From Imbricaverruca yamaguchii (taxonomy: Eukaryota > Arthropoda > Thecostraca > Neoverrucidae), in the NCBI GenBank assembly GCA_034440575.1, contig JAOTOL010001498.1, positions 934,501 through 998,500 of the forward strand: a DNA stretch of 64,000 nt, in the 5' to 3' direction. A model generated the notes under the pieces. The model was not told where the DNA came from. It saw only the letters and a program-made list of their open reading frames with translations, and ran no database searches. The first letter of the stretch is position 1, and each line of letters begins with the position of its first letter. Position numbers and translations under genes: made by a program. Below, in pieces: positions 25,934 to 37,400 of this stretch.

Positions 25934-27025
25934 TCAGGAAGCATCACAAGCAGCTTCTGACTTGGTGTCCCAATTGGATTCCCTGTACCCCTTTGGTTCA
26001 GATTTTTGCTTCTTTGGCTGACTTGTGGGAAAATCTCTCTCTTTCACTCTCTTTGCAATGGCATTTGTCATTTGCACCCTGTCTTTCACATCTTTCACTT
26101 TCTTACAGAGTACAGTATCCTTCAAATTATTTTCTGGAATAGTCCACTCTACTGGCCCAGCCTTTTCTTCATTCAATTTGGAAGGGTCAGTTGACTCCCT
26201 GTACTCATCAATTTCTACATTAAGATTTTTGGCTACTTGGATCATGACATCATCCACATATGCATTGATAATCAAGTCTGCTTTCTTGTCATGCTTGGTA
26301 GGCTGCAGGTTACATATTGCCAACTTTCCACCATGCTTTTTGGCTAAAGTTGGAAGGTTGCCACTAGGCAATATTTGCAAAGTAGTTCCAAGACAAATGC
26401 TCAGATCTGCCACTCCAGAGTGCATATGAGCAAGCTCAATATCATTTTCTGGTAGTGAACCTTCCCAATCAAGTATTGTATCATACAGCTTTCCACGACA
26501 CCCTCTTCCAGCTTTCCGCACAGCAGGACATGGAATATCCAGGCACTTCTCACCAACTGTAGTCACAGATGTCTGCCTGACAAACTGTCGCTTGCAGTGG
26601 CCACATTGATGAACAAACATGTTTCCGTGCAACTCAGACAAGAAAGACCTTGGAAGACCTGACTTGAGATGTAGCCCATCGATGTTCTGAGTAATTACAT
26701 ACTGCACATATCCTGCCTTCTGCAGTGATGCCAATGCCATGTGAGTGATAGTTGGCTTTGCATCATTCCATGACATGTCCATTTTGGGCTTCAATCCTTT
26801 CTTCTCCAAGGTCCATACGCCATGTGGGCCTCTGAAGTCAGGTATTCCTGCAGATGTGCTCACCCCAGCTCCTGTGTGGAAAACAACATGACCCGCTTCT
26901 CGAATCATCTCTGTCAATTGTTTTGTCTTTTCCTGTACTATGTCAGGACTATCAAACTTCTCTGGTTGACCACACTTTCCCTTATTGGCATACGGTGACA
27001 AACCATCGGCATAATTGCAAGACAT
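25934..27025 (-). CDS. Sirt6: SIRT6-type NAD+-dependent protein deacylase, intronless
   Basis: 363 residues in one uninterrupted exon. The start is the ATG at 27025 (MSCNYADGLSPYANKGKCG), which matches the SIRT6 N-terminus. An in-frame ATG 40 codons upstream adds a Cys-rich, unrelated leader and is rejected; the chosen ATG has A at -3. Motifs: NAD-binding HTGAGVSTSAGIPDFRGP (50-67), QNIDGLH (113-119), catalytic His133 in ELHGNMF, zinc-site CxxC at 141/144 with partners near 166 and 176, DTILDWE (182-188), LGTTLQILPSGNLP and NLQPTKHD. A Lys/Arg-rich tail (SQPKKQKSEPKG) may be a nuclear signal. SIRT6 proteins act in chromatin as histone H3 deacetylases, long-chain deacylases and ADP-ribosyltransferases. 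All core residues look intact. Only about ten CpGs are present, unlike the neighbouring exons. The vertebrate gene is interrupted by several introns; here there are none. Confidence 0.96.
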   Translation of the reverse strand: MSCNYADGLSPYANKGKCGQPEKFDSPDIVQEKTKQLTEMIREAGHVVFHTGAGVSTSAGIPDFRGPHGVWTLEKKGLKPKMDMSWNDAKPTITHMALASLQKAGYVQYVITQNIDGLHLKSGLPRSFLSELHGNMFVHQCGHCKRQFVRQTSVTTVGEKCLDIPCPAVRKAGRGCRGKLYDTILDWEGSLPENDIELAHMHSGVADLSICLGTTLQILPSGNLPTLAKKHGGKLAICNLQPTKHDKKADLIINAYVDDVMIQVAKNLNVEIDEYRESTDPSKLNEEKAGPVEWTIPENNLKDTVLCKKVKDVKDRVQMTNAIAKRVKERDFPTSQPKKQKSEPKGYRESNWDTKSEAACDAS

Positions 27026-27520
27026 TTTAGACAATAAATTCACAAATGGAATGCAAAAGCACTCGCCACATAAAACACCACACAAAGTCACCCATCCACT
27101 GATTCCCGTACTGTTAACAGTATAGGCATCGTTATCCGTTGACAAAGGGGCCGGCAGTAAATGTATTAGTCGCGCAGTTTATACAACCGAATGCACCTTC
27201 CAAATACTAGCAAAAAAAAGAAGCGATGTAGCCGTTATTTCTTGTGGACTAATACACTACCTAGATACTATTCTACTGCTTATATACTATTTCGGCGGTT
27301 TCTGTAGCTATTTTATGATGAATCCATGCCTGACCATTTTCCGTCACATTTAGGGATGTAGCCTTGTATACTTTTGAGAGGGCTTACTTCATGTCGTCAC
27401 CGCCAGGACTACGGGCGGTGGCGTTTGGGCTACGGCCGTTTGGGCGGCCGTAACCACTGGCGCTGCTGCCGCCGCTGAGGTGGCGGTGGCTGACCTTCCC
27501 AGTCCTCGGCAGGATTTATG
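27026..27520 (-). promoter_or_regulatory. CpG-rich 5' flank, candidate SIRT6 promoter
   Basis: CpG content jumps immediately upstream of the CpG-poor SIRT6 body and peaks at 27400-27490, where GGGCGGTGGCGTTTGGGCTA-like and GGGCGG (GC-box-type) motifs occur. No TATA box is evident. The promoter role is inferred from position and composition. Confidence 0.4.
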
Positions 27521-29680
27521 GCTCTCAGGGGACCTCGTTCATCTATTAGGAGCCGCTCTCATCCTCAGGAGAACCAAGTCCAGTCTTCTCCGAGTCTGAC
27601 ACCCGTGTCATCCTTCAAGGCCCCATTTTGCTTTTAGGGACCATCACAATCCTCAGGAGTCCTGTCTATAGCTACCGGGGGCATTTCAGGTTTGATATGG
27701 GTCCTCACTAGTCATCGTCAGTTCTTAAGGATTCTGTTTATCCCGCAGGGGCCATTTAAAATCTCAAGAACATCCTAGTTATCTTTGGCACTCAGGAACT
27801 TTGCTTATGCCTCAGGGTCCACAGTGTCTTATTTATTTCTCCGCTGTTAGGGGCATGGATGTAGCCACGGTTTTGAAATTGGGAGGGGGACAAACCAGGG
27901 ACCTGGTATGTTTGGGTAATATGGAGGGTAAGACCCCCACCCCCACCCCACCAAAAAGAATCCTCGGTTGCAGCCACTTCATTTTCAAAGTCTGGTTTTC
28001 AGATTTACCATTGCTAAAAATCATATTTAGGTGGACAAAAAGTGACTCCAAAATTATCAAGAGTCACTCCTTATCACAGCCGATGAGCACCCAGCTATAT
28101 GCCGTATGTGCTGGGCTCGATTTCACAATTACCATAGAGCAATGCTGGAATCACGTTGAACGTTGCCATCTTGTGGCAGAAGATAAAATATTGCACGGTG
28201 TTTTCATTGTAGTAAATATGGACATACACAAGTGGCGTACCGAAGGTGGGCATGGGGGGGGGGGTCATTAGGGACAGTTGCTCCCCAAACAGGTTGGGAA
28301 CCCCAAGAACCGCGCTGAGGTTCGGAAAAATTACGCCAGGCTACCTAAAAATCCCGCTGTGGTCCACAAAAATCGCACCGTAGCCCCTAAAAATTACATT
28401 GGGTACCAGAAAGTCGCTCAGGGGCCCATAAAATGACGTTGGGGGCCCAAAATATAAAATCGCACTGGGGCTCATGAAATCATATTGAAGGCCCCAAAGA
28501 GTTGCGCAGGGGCCCATGTAAATCAAGCAGGAGAACTCAAAAGATCGCACCTGGGTCCCTGGAAATCACGCTGGTGACACAACAACGTTGTGCCGGTGTC
28601 CTTGAAAATCACGATGGACCCAAAAAGACGGGCTGGGACCCCTGAAGAATTGTGATGTGGCCCACAATATTAGGCCGGAACCCCGAAAATCAGGCTGTGG
28701 GTCCGAGAACGTCGGACAGGTGTCCCTGAAAGTCACACTCGACACCGACGAATCAACACTAAAACAATTACAAAACGGACTCCATCGAATCGACCCAAGC
28801 ATCGGAAGTCCGTTGTCAGCTCTGAGCCACTCTCTCATCAGAATGAGCCAAGCCTATTCAGTGAACCTACATATTCGGTCCGGGGCCCCTCAGTCGTCTT
28901 GGGGGTCTTTCTCCATGTCACAGGACACACTGTACGGCCGGAGTCTCCTCTTGAATAGCTTGGACCTTCTCGATCATCGTTCAGCTTCGGCACACTCCGC
29001 CCAGGGCTGAGGGCCATCCAGGTCCAAGGCCCTCGTATGGTAGGGGTCCTCTTAGTCAGTGCAGGGGTCCTCATTAGCAACATAGGACCTCCTTCGTCGG
29101 GCCGGAGGACGTCTATCAACAGCTTGGGCCCCTCCATCAGGCCGTGGGCCCTTGTATGGTCTGGGTCCATCCATCAGTCGAAGGGCCCATTCTGACGGTT
29201 CGAGATCCCCTTCGGCAATTAGGGCACCGTCCGCCGTCTCAGGGGCTCTTTTTGACGACCCAGGACATTTTCCGATAGACCAGAGTCCCCAATTCAGAAG
29301 TTTATGACCTATCCATCATGCCAATGGCTCTGTCTTCGGCTTGGGCTCCACCGTCAGCTTAGGGGCCCTACATATTGGCTCTGGACCTTTCCGTCAGTCC
29401 GGGGGCCCTTCCAACGATCCGGGGTCTCCTCCTTCGATCTGGAAACCTTTTACGTTGGTCCAACCCAGGGCCCTCAGCGGCTTCCTGAGAGCACTCTCTA
29501 TTGACTCGGAGCACTCTTCATTGGCCCGGTATTTTTTTTCCGTCAGCCCTTTCCATCAATTCAGGTGCCCTTCACCTTGAAAGGCATTGAGGGGCCCTTG
29601 CAGATCCCTCAAGGCGTTCACTTGTACTGCTCCCTCGGGCCCTCCAGAAGGCAGGGGGCGACTGCCCCTTCCCTCCCCCT
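27521..29680. repeat. Old degenerate array, period about 30 bp
   Basis: Through this stretch GGGGCCC, AGGGGCCCTT, CTCAGGGG and GGGGTCC blocks recur about every 28-34 bases with diverged spacers (clearest at 28320-28580 and 28870-29640). A different sequence interrupts it at about 27830-28240. Spacing and divergence suggest an ancient minisatellite. Short ORFs in it are not gene-like. Confidence 0.55.
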
Positions 29681-32587
29681 TGACCACGCCTCTGGGGACA
29701 CATCCATGTAACACATCGGAACCGCAAAGAAGAATAAAAATGACGAACACCCTTTAGAGACCATTTCGCCACAACTGAACCAGAAAGCATCACCTAAGCA
29801 GCGCTTAGCATTACAATTATACGTAATTTGCTAAGACATGACAGAACTCAAAATTGAAGAACCCATCGAACTCGAAAACCAAAAGCATAAGCGAAGTCAA
29901 GGGAGTCTCCACCTAACAACCAAAAATACACTAGATCAAGCAAAACATTTTTACTCATCCATTTACGGACACACCCACACTTATTAACTCGCCACTCACT
30001 TATTTGCTTACTCGCTCACTCACTCACTCACTTACATTCGTTGATCTACACCCCCCCACACACACATACACAATCGGAGTGCAGGAGAAGATGACGTATA
30101 GCTGATCCTGTACTACAATAATGTATATAGAAATAGAAGAGCGGCGACCATTCTTACTCTGCATGGTCTCAATCACATATGCTTGTTACGATGTCCATTG
30201 TGATGTCTGTATGCAATAGGGGTTATTCTTCGGCTTAGATCATGTTTAAAAAACCCTTTCTTCAATATTAGTAGGCCTCATGCATGAAGAATATGCTGCA
30301 AATATTGTACGTCTCTGTCTTTGTGTGACTACTCCGTTTCCGAAGAAGGGTCAAGCCCGTATTATATAATACCAGTTCGTGAATTTGTTTTCAATCAGCA
30401 TAGCATTTGGTTACTTTTCATGACCATCTTCGAACTACTAAGCTGCATCGATGTCATAGCATACTGCTCTGCTGAACAAGGAAGACATGGGACATGTCAT
30501 GAAACTCACCGACCATCATCTATGATATTGAATCACGACATATGCCTCTGCCTTCACATAAAAGCAGTTCGTCAAATTAAAAGTAAACACTAAATACATT
30601 GCATGAAATTAACGTTTCCCCGCAGCCGTAACGTCACAAGAGAAAGCCTTCAGCGAGCAACGAGTGGGCGATGGGACCTTACGTGCAACGTTGGTGACAT
30701 GTTTATCCGGAGAAAAGACAGCGACGCCTGATAACGCCGATATTGATTTAATTTAAACCGTCATCATTGCGTTTGACAGCTGGCGCTTCATGAAGGTTTC
30801 GGTGATTCTTGTTCAAATGCTTAACTTTTATTGATTTTGCACGCCTGTCCGTAACAGCATGTATGGGGAATATTCCGTCTCCCCGTCTGCTACCCGCCTC
30901 CAGCCATTGCGATAGTTATGGACGTTAATTGACCAAGTACGGCCGATACTCTTCAAAACTAATCCAACTAACCTATTGAGCGTGTTAATTGGGTCGTGAT
31001 AACCGACAGGGATGGAGATGATGTCTGAAGATGTCTGGAGATGATGTTTGAATGTGATGCAGCTGTAGAAGTAAGCACACAATCTGCCACACTTGTCTGC
31101 GTGCTGACATTGGTAACATCAAATACAGAACGGCGTCAAGTCTTCTGTATTCGCCGAACTATTGGTCAGTACTGCTACAGCTAAAAGCAATCCTTCCAGC
31201 ATATTCCACAATAAGCCAAAGAAAACACTAACGTACGTGCTCATGTCGCCATGGTGACAGGAGATGGAGCCAGTTGTGCAGATTTGCAATCAGCACATGG
31301 ACTCAAGCGGCCAAACACAACACCCTCTGACAAATTATTTACCGCGTCGGTTGCCATCACATGCAGCTCACCATACAATATGCGTTAGTATGAGCACACA
31401 CAATACTGTAGTTTCTCTGCAGATGCCCAAGTTTCAGCAGTTGCCCTCATCAGAGCAGGACGCACCGTTGCCGTGGCGACGGCAACTAGCGAAACCATAA
31501 TAGACGTAACGAATTGTTAATAATTTCGCCTCTGGCATCACGCTGTCACTTGCACGTTAGTATTGCAGTCGTCATATATTCTTTCATTTTTAAGGAAAAC
31601 TGACTCAGATCAGCGTCTCCTGCGCTTAGAAAGCCTGTTGTTTAGATATGAAAGACATCCTTAGTAGGCTGTGCTCATTCATCCCGATATCTTGGTATGC
31701 TTAATGAAGCAAGGCAAACAATGACTCACGCACCTGAAAATACGCAGACTCGCCACAGCTGACCCATCTATATGCTTACCTACAAGCAGAAAAGCAATAT
31801 CATTTTACAAAATAATTACGTCTTGGTGGAAGCGTTCACTTTGCTAGGCCGCACCGACTAGATTTCATCAACTAAACAACTTAGGGTTTGCGACTACTGT
31901 GCACACGGACCTTGACACGCTGATATATCCATGTGCAGAAAGTGTCAGGTGTCCCTTGAATTATTCAATTACATGGTCATTATTGATGACGTTTGGTGAT
32001 CAATTTAGGTTGCCGTCGCACACTCCAATCCATGTAGAGTCAGTTCGTCTCGCCTGCCGTGCTGGCGAACAAACACACTTCGATTGCTCCGAGTCGGGTG
32101 TACCGCGCTGCTGACAGCACTAAATGCGTTGTGGAGCGTCAACGCGCTTCAATGGACATCGAAGGCCACTCCCAGCCCCAACAGCAACAACAGCGCACCG
32201 TAGAAACTTCTCTCGATGGTAGACTAATTGTGTGGCTAGCTACTGCTTCAGTTGGCAAGATGGGGTGTTTGACTGATCTGAAGCGGGAAGACAAGACAAC
32301 ACGGCTGACAGTCAGCGCCGAGCATCATCACGTGAACACAGCAGAACACCTGGCGCGCTGACTCCGACTAGCCCTAGCCTAGAGCGGACAACTCGAAAAG
32401 AGGCCGCCTGTTTCACGCGACGTGGCAGTTCGGAGGGCCTCCACTTGGATTCGGCGGTCGGTCGGTCGTCGAACTCGATCGATTCTCTTCGGGTGTCGTC
32501 GGGGCCGACGGCGTCCGACAGGACGGTCCGGAGCACGCGGGCGCCAGTCCTGCTCTGGACAGCGGTCCGGCGTGGGGCCGACGGGCA
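29681..32587. other. Intergenic sequence between SIRT6 and the transglutaminase stop
   Basis: Holds a short (CTCA)n run near 30000-30035, the interspersed ACAACCAAAAATACACTAG motif near 29915, and otherwise apparently unique sequence. The transglutaminase 3' UTR must start at 32587 and run leftward; its end was not located. Confidence 0.45.
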
Positions 32588-32729
32588 TCAGTCGACCACC
32601 GTCAGCTTCTTGCTGCCCTCGATGTCGAACAGCTGGCGGCACTGGAACGTGGCCACTATCGTCTTGTCGCCCGCCTGCGCGGCCACGAACGTCTCCGTGT
32701 GGGAGAACATCTGGTGCGGCTGCACCGTT
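32588..32729 (-). CDS. Tg: Transglutaminase, last coding exon (exon 8 of those in the window)
   Basis: The acceptor is TGTGCCCCCAG at 32730 upward. The first base completes an Arg codon with the AG from the previous exon; then 46 residues (TVQPHQMFSHTE...) end in QLFDIEGSKKLTVVD and a TGA at 32588-32590. The QLF(N/D)(I/V)(E/D)G ending is typical of the second C-terminal beta-barrel of transglutaminases. The intron preceding it (32730-39604) is 6.9 kb. Confidence 0.93.
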
Positions 32730-33099
32730 CTGGGGGCACAGGCGAGGGTGGGTTAGGGGCGGGACGGCCACGGGGGCCGCGGCGCTGCCAGATCCATTCA
32801 TTGGCATCAACACACCTGACGGGGGCAGTATTCTGAATATAACTAACATCACATTTGCTGGCAACTCGTCTCCAGCACCTAAGCAGACCATCCGATGATC
32901 CGATCGATATCTACAGCGAACTGAGGTGACACACTTACCGCCGGCTGGCAGGCCGGCAGGCTGGCCGGTGCCCTCACTAGATTCCGTTACTACAATGTAC
33001 CAGGGGCGGTCCGAGGCATCGAAATCGAGTGAGGCAGTCACCACTGCACCACCTCTCCCCCCCAAAAAAATCGTCAGATATCGACCACTCTATTTTTCG

Positions 33100-34340
33100 G
33101 TTCCCAAAATTCGGAACTTGTTTGGTACCTATACTTTTCACACAAAAATATCCATGCTTTTGTGCTTTAAGGTATTTTTTGGACTCTTATATTTTTTACC
33201 AATATATTCTTTACAAAAGTGATGAAACCAGTGTGACCACTAATTTCCTCTCCAAATGCTTACTTTTCAGCTGGCAAGCAAAATGACACAAAGAAAGTGG
33301 CTTTGAGTTAGATAACATGGCGTAGAAATAAGATGTAAATTGTAATGTAATATGCCCATTTCCTAGTCTAGCCTAACATTAATGAAAAAGAACATACTTT
33401 AACACCAAAAGGAAAATTGTTTTGTTTTGTTTTTCAAAATTGACAACATAAAAACCCACTCCAGTGGATCACTTTAATGGAAAAATTCAAACCTTCCAAA
33501 TGACCCCTTTGTTTGCTTTCTGGAGGTAACAGGACATGTGTAAAACATGTCCTGTGAATACCTTAAAGCACAATAATAAGGTGTCTTGCATGAATTATCA
33601 TCGGCGTTTCCTAAAATGGGTATAGCTACATTTGCCCATTCCACAGAAGCACAACACATCGGAGAAAGGAATTTAAGAATAACCAAATGCATTTTTGTTG
33701 GCCAGACAAAAGTATACATTTGCTAGACCTGGAAATGCATTGGTTCATACACTAAGGATCCAAGTTTATAATAAGATACAAATTTGAGTTTGTTCAGGGT
33801 TTCGAAGTCCGTATAAAATATCATGGAGCATTGCAATTGGAAAAAAACACCAACAAAATTTCCACATGTGTCAACCAATTATTTAACTTAGTCATAGCTG
33901 GTCACATTTAGATATTGCCAACATCTCCTTCCACTCTCCCTACCAAACTTCTTTGGCACTTGCAGGACTGGAAATCTCTCACAAAGCCAGGGGATCCAAG
34001 TTCATATTTTCAAGGAATATTTTCACAGTGGATATGAAAAATGACAAATTAAGATTAGCAGGATACAAAACCAGGGGGTCCAGACCACATACCAACTCCA
34101 GGCATGGACACTTGGTTACCAACTAAGAGGAACATGAACAATATTATAAGCCCAAAGATCAGACCAAACATTTGGTCAGACTAAACCTGGTTTTCAATTG
34201 GGAACAGTTCAACATACCAGTACAAATTGGTTGCATTGGAAGATCCAGAGCTAGTTTTGAGTTGCTTAGCGGTGCCAAGCAAAATTAATTATCAGATTTG
34301 TTTGAATATTTTGCACAAGTTTCAAACCCCTTGAATTTGG
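33100..34340. other. CpG-poor pocket in transglutaminase intron 7
   Basis: AT-rich and CpG-poor, unlike the flanks. It contains a perfect 16-bp inverted repeat (TGTGCTTTAAGGTATT at 33161, its complement at 33557) spanning 412 bp, and a perfect hairpin at 33529-33555 (ACAGGACATGT, 5-base loop, ACATGTCCTGT). No ORF or family was recognised; a decayed mobile element is possible. Confidence 0.4.
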
Positions 34341-34992
34341 CATCAAATGTTTCTAGTTTTGCATACATTGTGTACCGTAGACCAATTCTGCTTCAAAGCA
34401 GGCTGTTAGGGAGGGATAGCTGAGAAGGACCACATCAAAGCCCAGTATTAGCCCACCATTCCTGAACGCTTTTAGTCGAGCAGAATTTCTCACCTCTGCT
34501 ACCCATCCATGCAGGTAGGAAACTTGTACCAACCCCACAGTGTCGCACAATTCATTAATTTCATGAATCCATTGGAACGTTTTATGCAAAGCATGTTCCG
34601 ATGTAGCCCGAAAGTCAACTTGCAACTAATTTCCTCTGACGGTGCAATGCACTCCGCAGAAACGTTTTTGGTTCACCTTGCGAAGGCTGCTTTTTCTTTT
34701 TTCTTTTTATGCCCTACGCTTCGTATGAAACGAAAGCGTATAATGTGGCGACTTTTGGATTAAGGCTGGCCTCACTCATACATATTTCAGATTAATGATA
34801 GAGCTGTTCCAAATATGTAAATCTCAACTTACATTTTCACGATAATTACGAATCACCAATGAACGTTTCATGTCAACTTTTGAATTTTGTGATGTTCCAA
34901 TGGATAAGAGCATCTCTATGTACGAAAATAACATCAGAAAGATCTTTCAGCTCTACTGAGGTGAGGAACTGCCTCATGTGCCTTAGTGGGCG

Positions 34993-35035
34993 GACCGCCC
35001 CTGTAATGTACTGTAATGTACTGTAATGTACTGCA
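34993..35035. repeat. Short 11-bp tandem repeat
   Basis: CTGTAATGTA repeated with an 11-base period about three and a half times, in transglutaminase intron 7. Confidence 0.85.
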
Positions 35036-35351
35036 GTCATCATTTTATGCTACGGCACGCAGATGTGCGGCAGGATGAGATGATATTGGAAGATTCATGG
35101 AGGGACAGGTCAATGCAGTGTTATTGTTTCGCAATGTTCGGTGGAAATGCGATAACCCGTCACCTTTCCCCATCATTTCCATCCCGTGCCACACTCTGAC
35201 ACTGTTCGCGCTGAAGGCCAAATGTTCATCTGCTGCTGCTGCTTCTCGTCAAGTCTCTTCAGATCAGATCTCATCTCTGCTCAGCTCTCTCCGGCTGATA
35301 CTACATCTTCAAGTCATCCCTACTCGTCTTTACTTCAGTATTCCTCAACTA

Positions 35352-35604
<253 letters not shown>

Positions 35605-35839
35605 TCACATGCACACTTAACATGGTACATAATTTAACCGCACAACACCACGTAGCAGTCGACATCACACTGATGGCAGACTGCACAAATTCAACACCAA
35701 ACAGCCGTCAACAGTTCCGCAGCCGCCCCACGTCTTAGGTCACTCCTCCGTCCACGGTGTTCATTCTTGTGAAACTGAAATATGTGGAATTTTGTGGCCA
35801 TTTTAGAGAAGGCAACGATGACCTCACAGCTCTCCTTGA

Positions 35840-36320
35840 GCGCTCAGCTCGCCCACTCCGCCCCGTACACACGCCTCGCCACCCGCGGCGTCGGCGCAGT
35901 CTGCCGGCCCGTTACAGCGCAGCAAGACGCCACTCTGCACGGCACGGGGTCACGTTCGGGCGCCCTCGTGTGTGACGCGCGCGTGACATGTCACGGACGG
36001 CTGACCAGCCGGCTGGACTGGTCACACGACAGCCGCTCAATGGTCACCCGCTCCGCCCGGAAAGCCTCTCAATGATGACCCGAGCCGCCCAGCCACCCGC
36101 GGTGTGCCGGCCAGAAACAGTCACCAGGCGGACTGTCCGTCCTGACCTGGCCGCCTCGACCTGGCCGCCCTGACCTGGCCAGTCACAGTGTGCCGGCGGA
36201 GACCGTCACTGCAGGCGGATAGTCCACCCTGACCTGGCCGCCCTGACCTGGCCGCCCTGACCTGGCCAGCCATAGTGTGCCGGCGTGAGACCGTCACAAG
36301 CTGTACTGTCCGCCCTGAAC
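35840..36320. repeat. CpG-rich segment with repeated CCTGACCTGGCCGC
   Basis: A CpG-rich stretch whose right part (36095-36320) consists of about three diverged copies of a roughly 90-bp unit. Each has GTGTGCCGGC, an AGACCGTCAC-like block and a run of CCTGACCTGGCCGC motifs. It lies in transglutaminase intron 7. Confidence 0.75.
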
Positions 36321-36964
36321 TGGCCTGGCAGGAAATAGATAAGGATAAAAATATTTGGACAGTCATGCTTAGGAATTGGTGTAAATGAGGGTGGACGATA
36401 CATGATTTGTCATATTAAGTTTTATTTCTAGCCATCACATATGTCAGTTGCCCAGCGCATGTTTAATCATGGCCTTTCCATTCATTAAAAACGTTGCGTT
36501 GATTTCTTGCCTTTACCTTTTGGAAGGATGTCTCTTGTGGAGAGATCAACACGACGCACGTAACGACAAAATGTGGACGTGATGTCATGACGTCATTACA
36601 AATACAGACATAATATCGTAACGTCATGGCGAACACTATGCCATGAAGCCATGACGAAGTGCAGACATTCGGCAGATCTCCGACAGAGCTGCCAACTGGC
36701 AGTGAACTCTCGCTATGGTTCGATTACGGCCAGTGCGGTGTCGGTCCAAAACCAATGAGTGGGCGCACCAGGCGGAAAACCCGCTCGGTGTGGCGTCGTC
36801 TGCGCGCGGGAATATATCACACGCCGTAGCCGTACTGCACTGATCATCAGCACGGAAATCCTATTAATGCCGCAGATTTGGCGCCGAGCTACTGGCGGGA
36901 CGGCCTCCCGTATCCGGTGCTTGCGATTGACCTTTGTATTCATATACCCATACTGGATCTGCAA

Positions 36965-37400
36965 TAGTCGGGTGGGGAGGGGTCATTTTACTCCCCTAAG
37001 GTGGTTTTTCGCGGATTGTGAAGAAATGGCGCACGACAGTGCACCAAAAGTTGGCACACCCTTTCCCACATCAATTTGACATGCGCGAAAATTTTAAGTT
37101 CAGGTCATCTGCAGTCACCGAGTGGTTCAAGGTCAAGTGAGGTCACCTTCAAAAAGGTTGAACCAATCGTCACACCTTTACAGATAAAGGCATTTGAATG
37201 CAACTTTCAGCGTTTGCTTATATTTAGGGATGCAACAAAACGCATCAGAAGAATATTTGATGCAAGAATCTTTGAATCAAAGATTCTGGCTAGAGTAACC
37301 ACTTTTTATGAGGGAAAGTAGATTGAAAGCAAAGTCTCCCGCGCGTTCAACCCACTACAAAAACAAGAATTTAAGGAAATTGACAACTCAAAAAATATAC
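36965..37400 (+). mobile_element. Fragment of family A TTAA element
   Basis: Matches family A from the subterminal GGTTTTTCGCGGA block through CCCACATCAATTTGACATG, the AGGTCA-AGTG-AGGTCA motif (37130-37145) and GGGATGCAACAAAACGCATC. Clear TTAA ends are missing. In transglutaminase intron 7. Confidence 0.65.

Noticed and set aside
27023..27145. Longer SIRT6 start 40 codons upstream
   Set aside because: The added residues are Cys-rich and unrelated to any SIRT6 N-terminus, whereas MSCNYADGLSPYA matches the family start.
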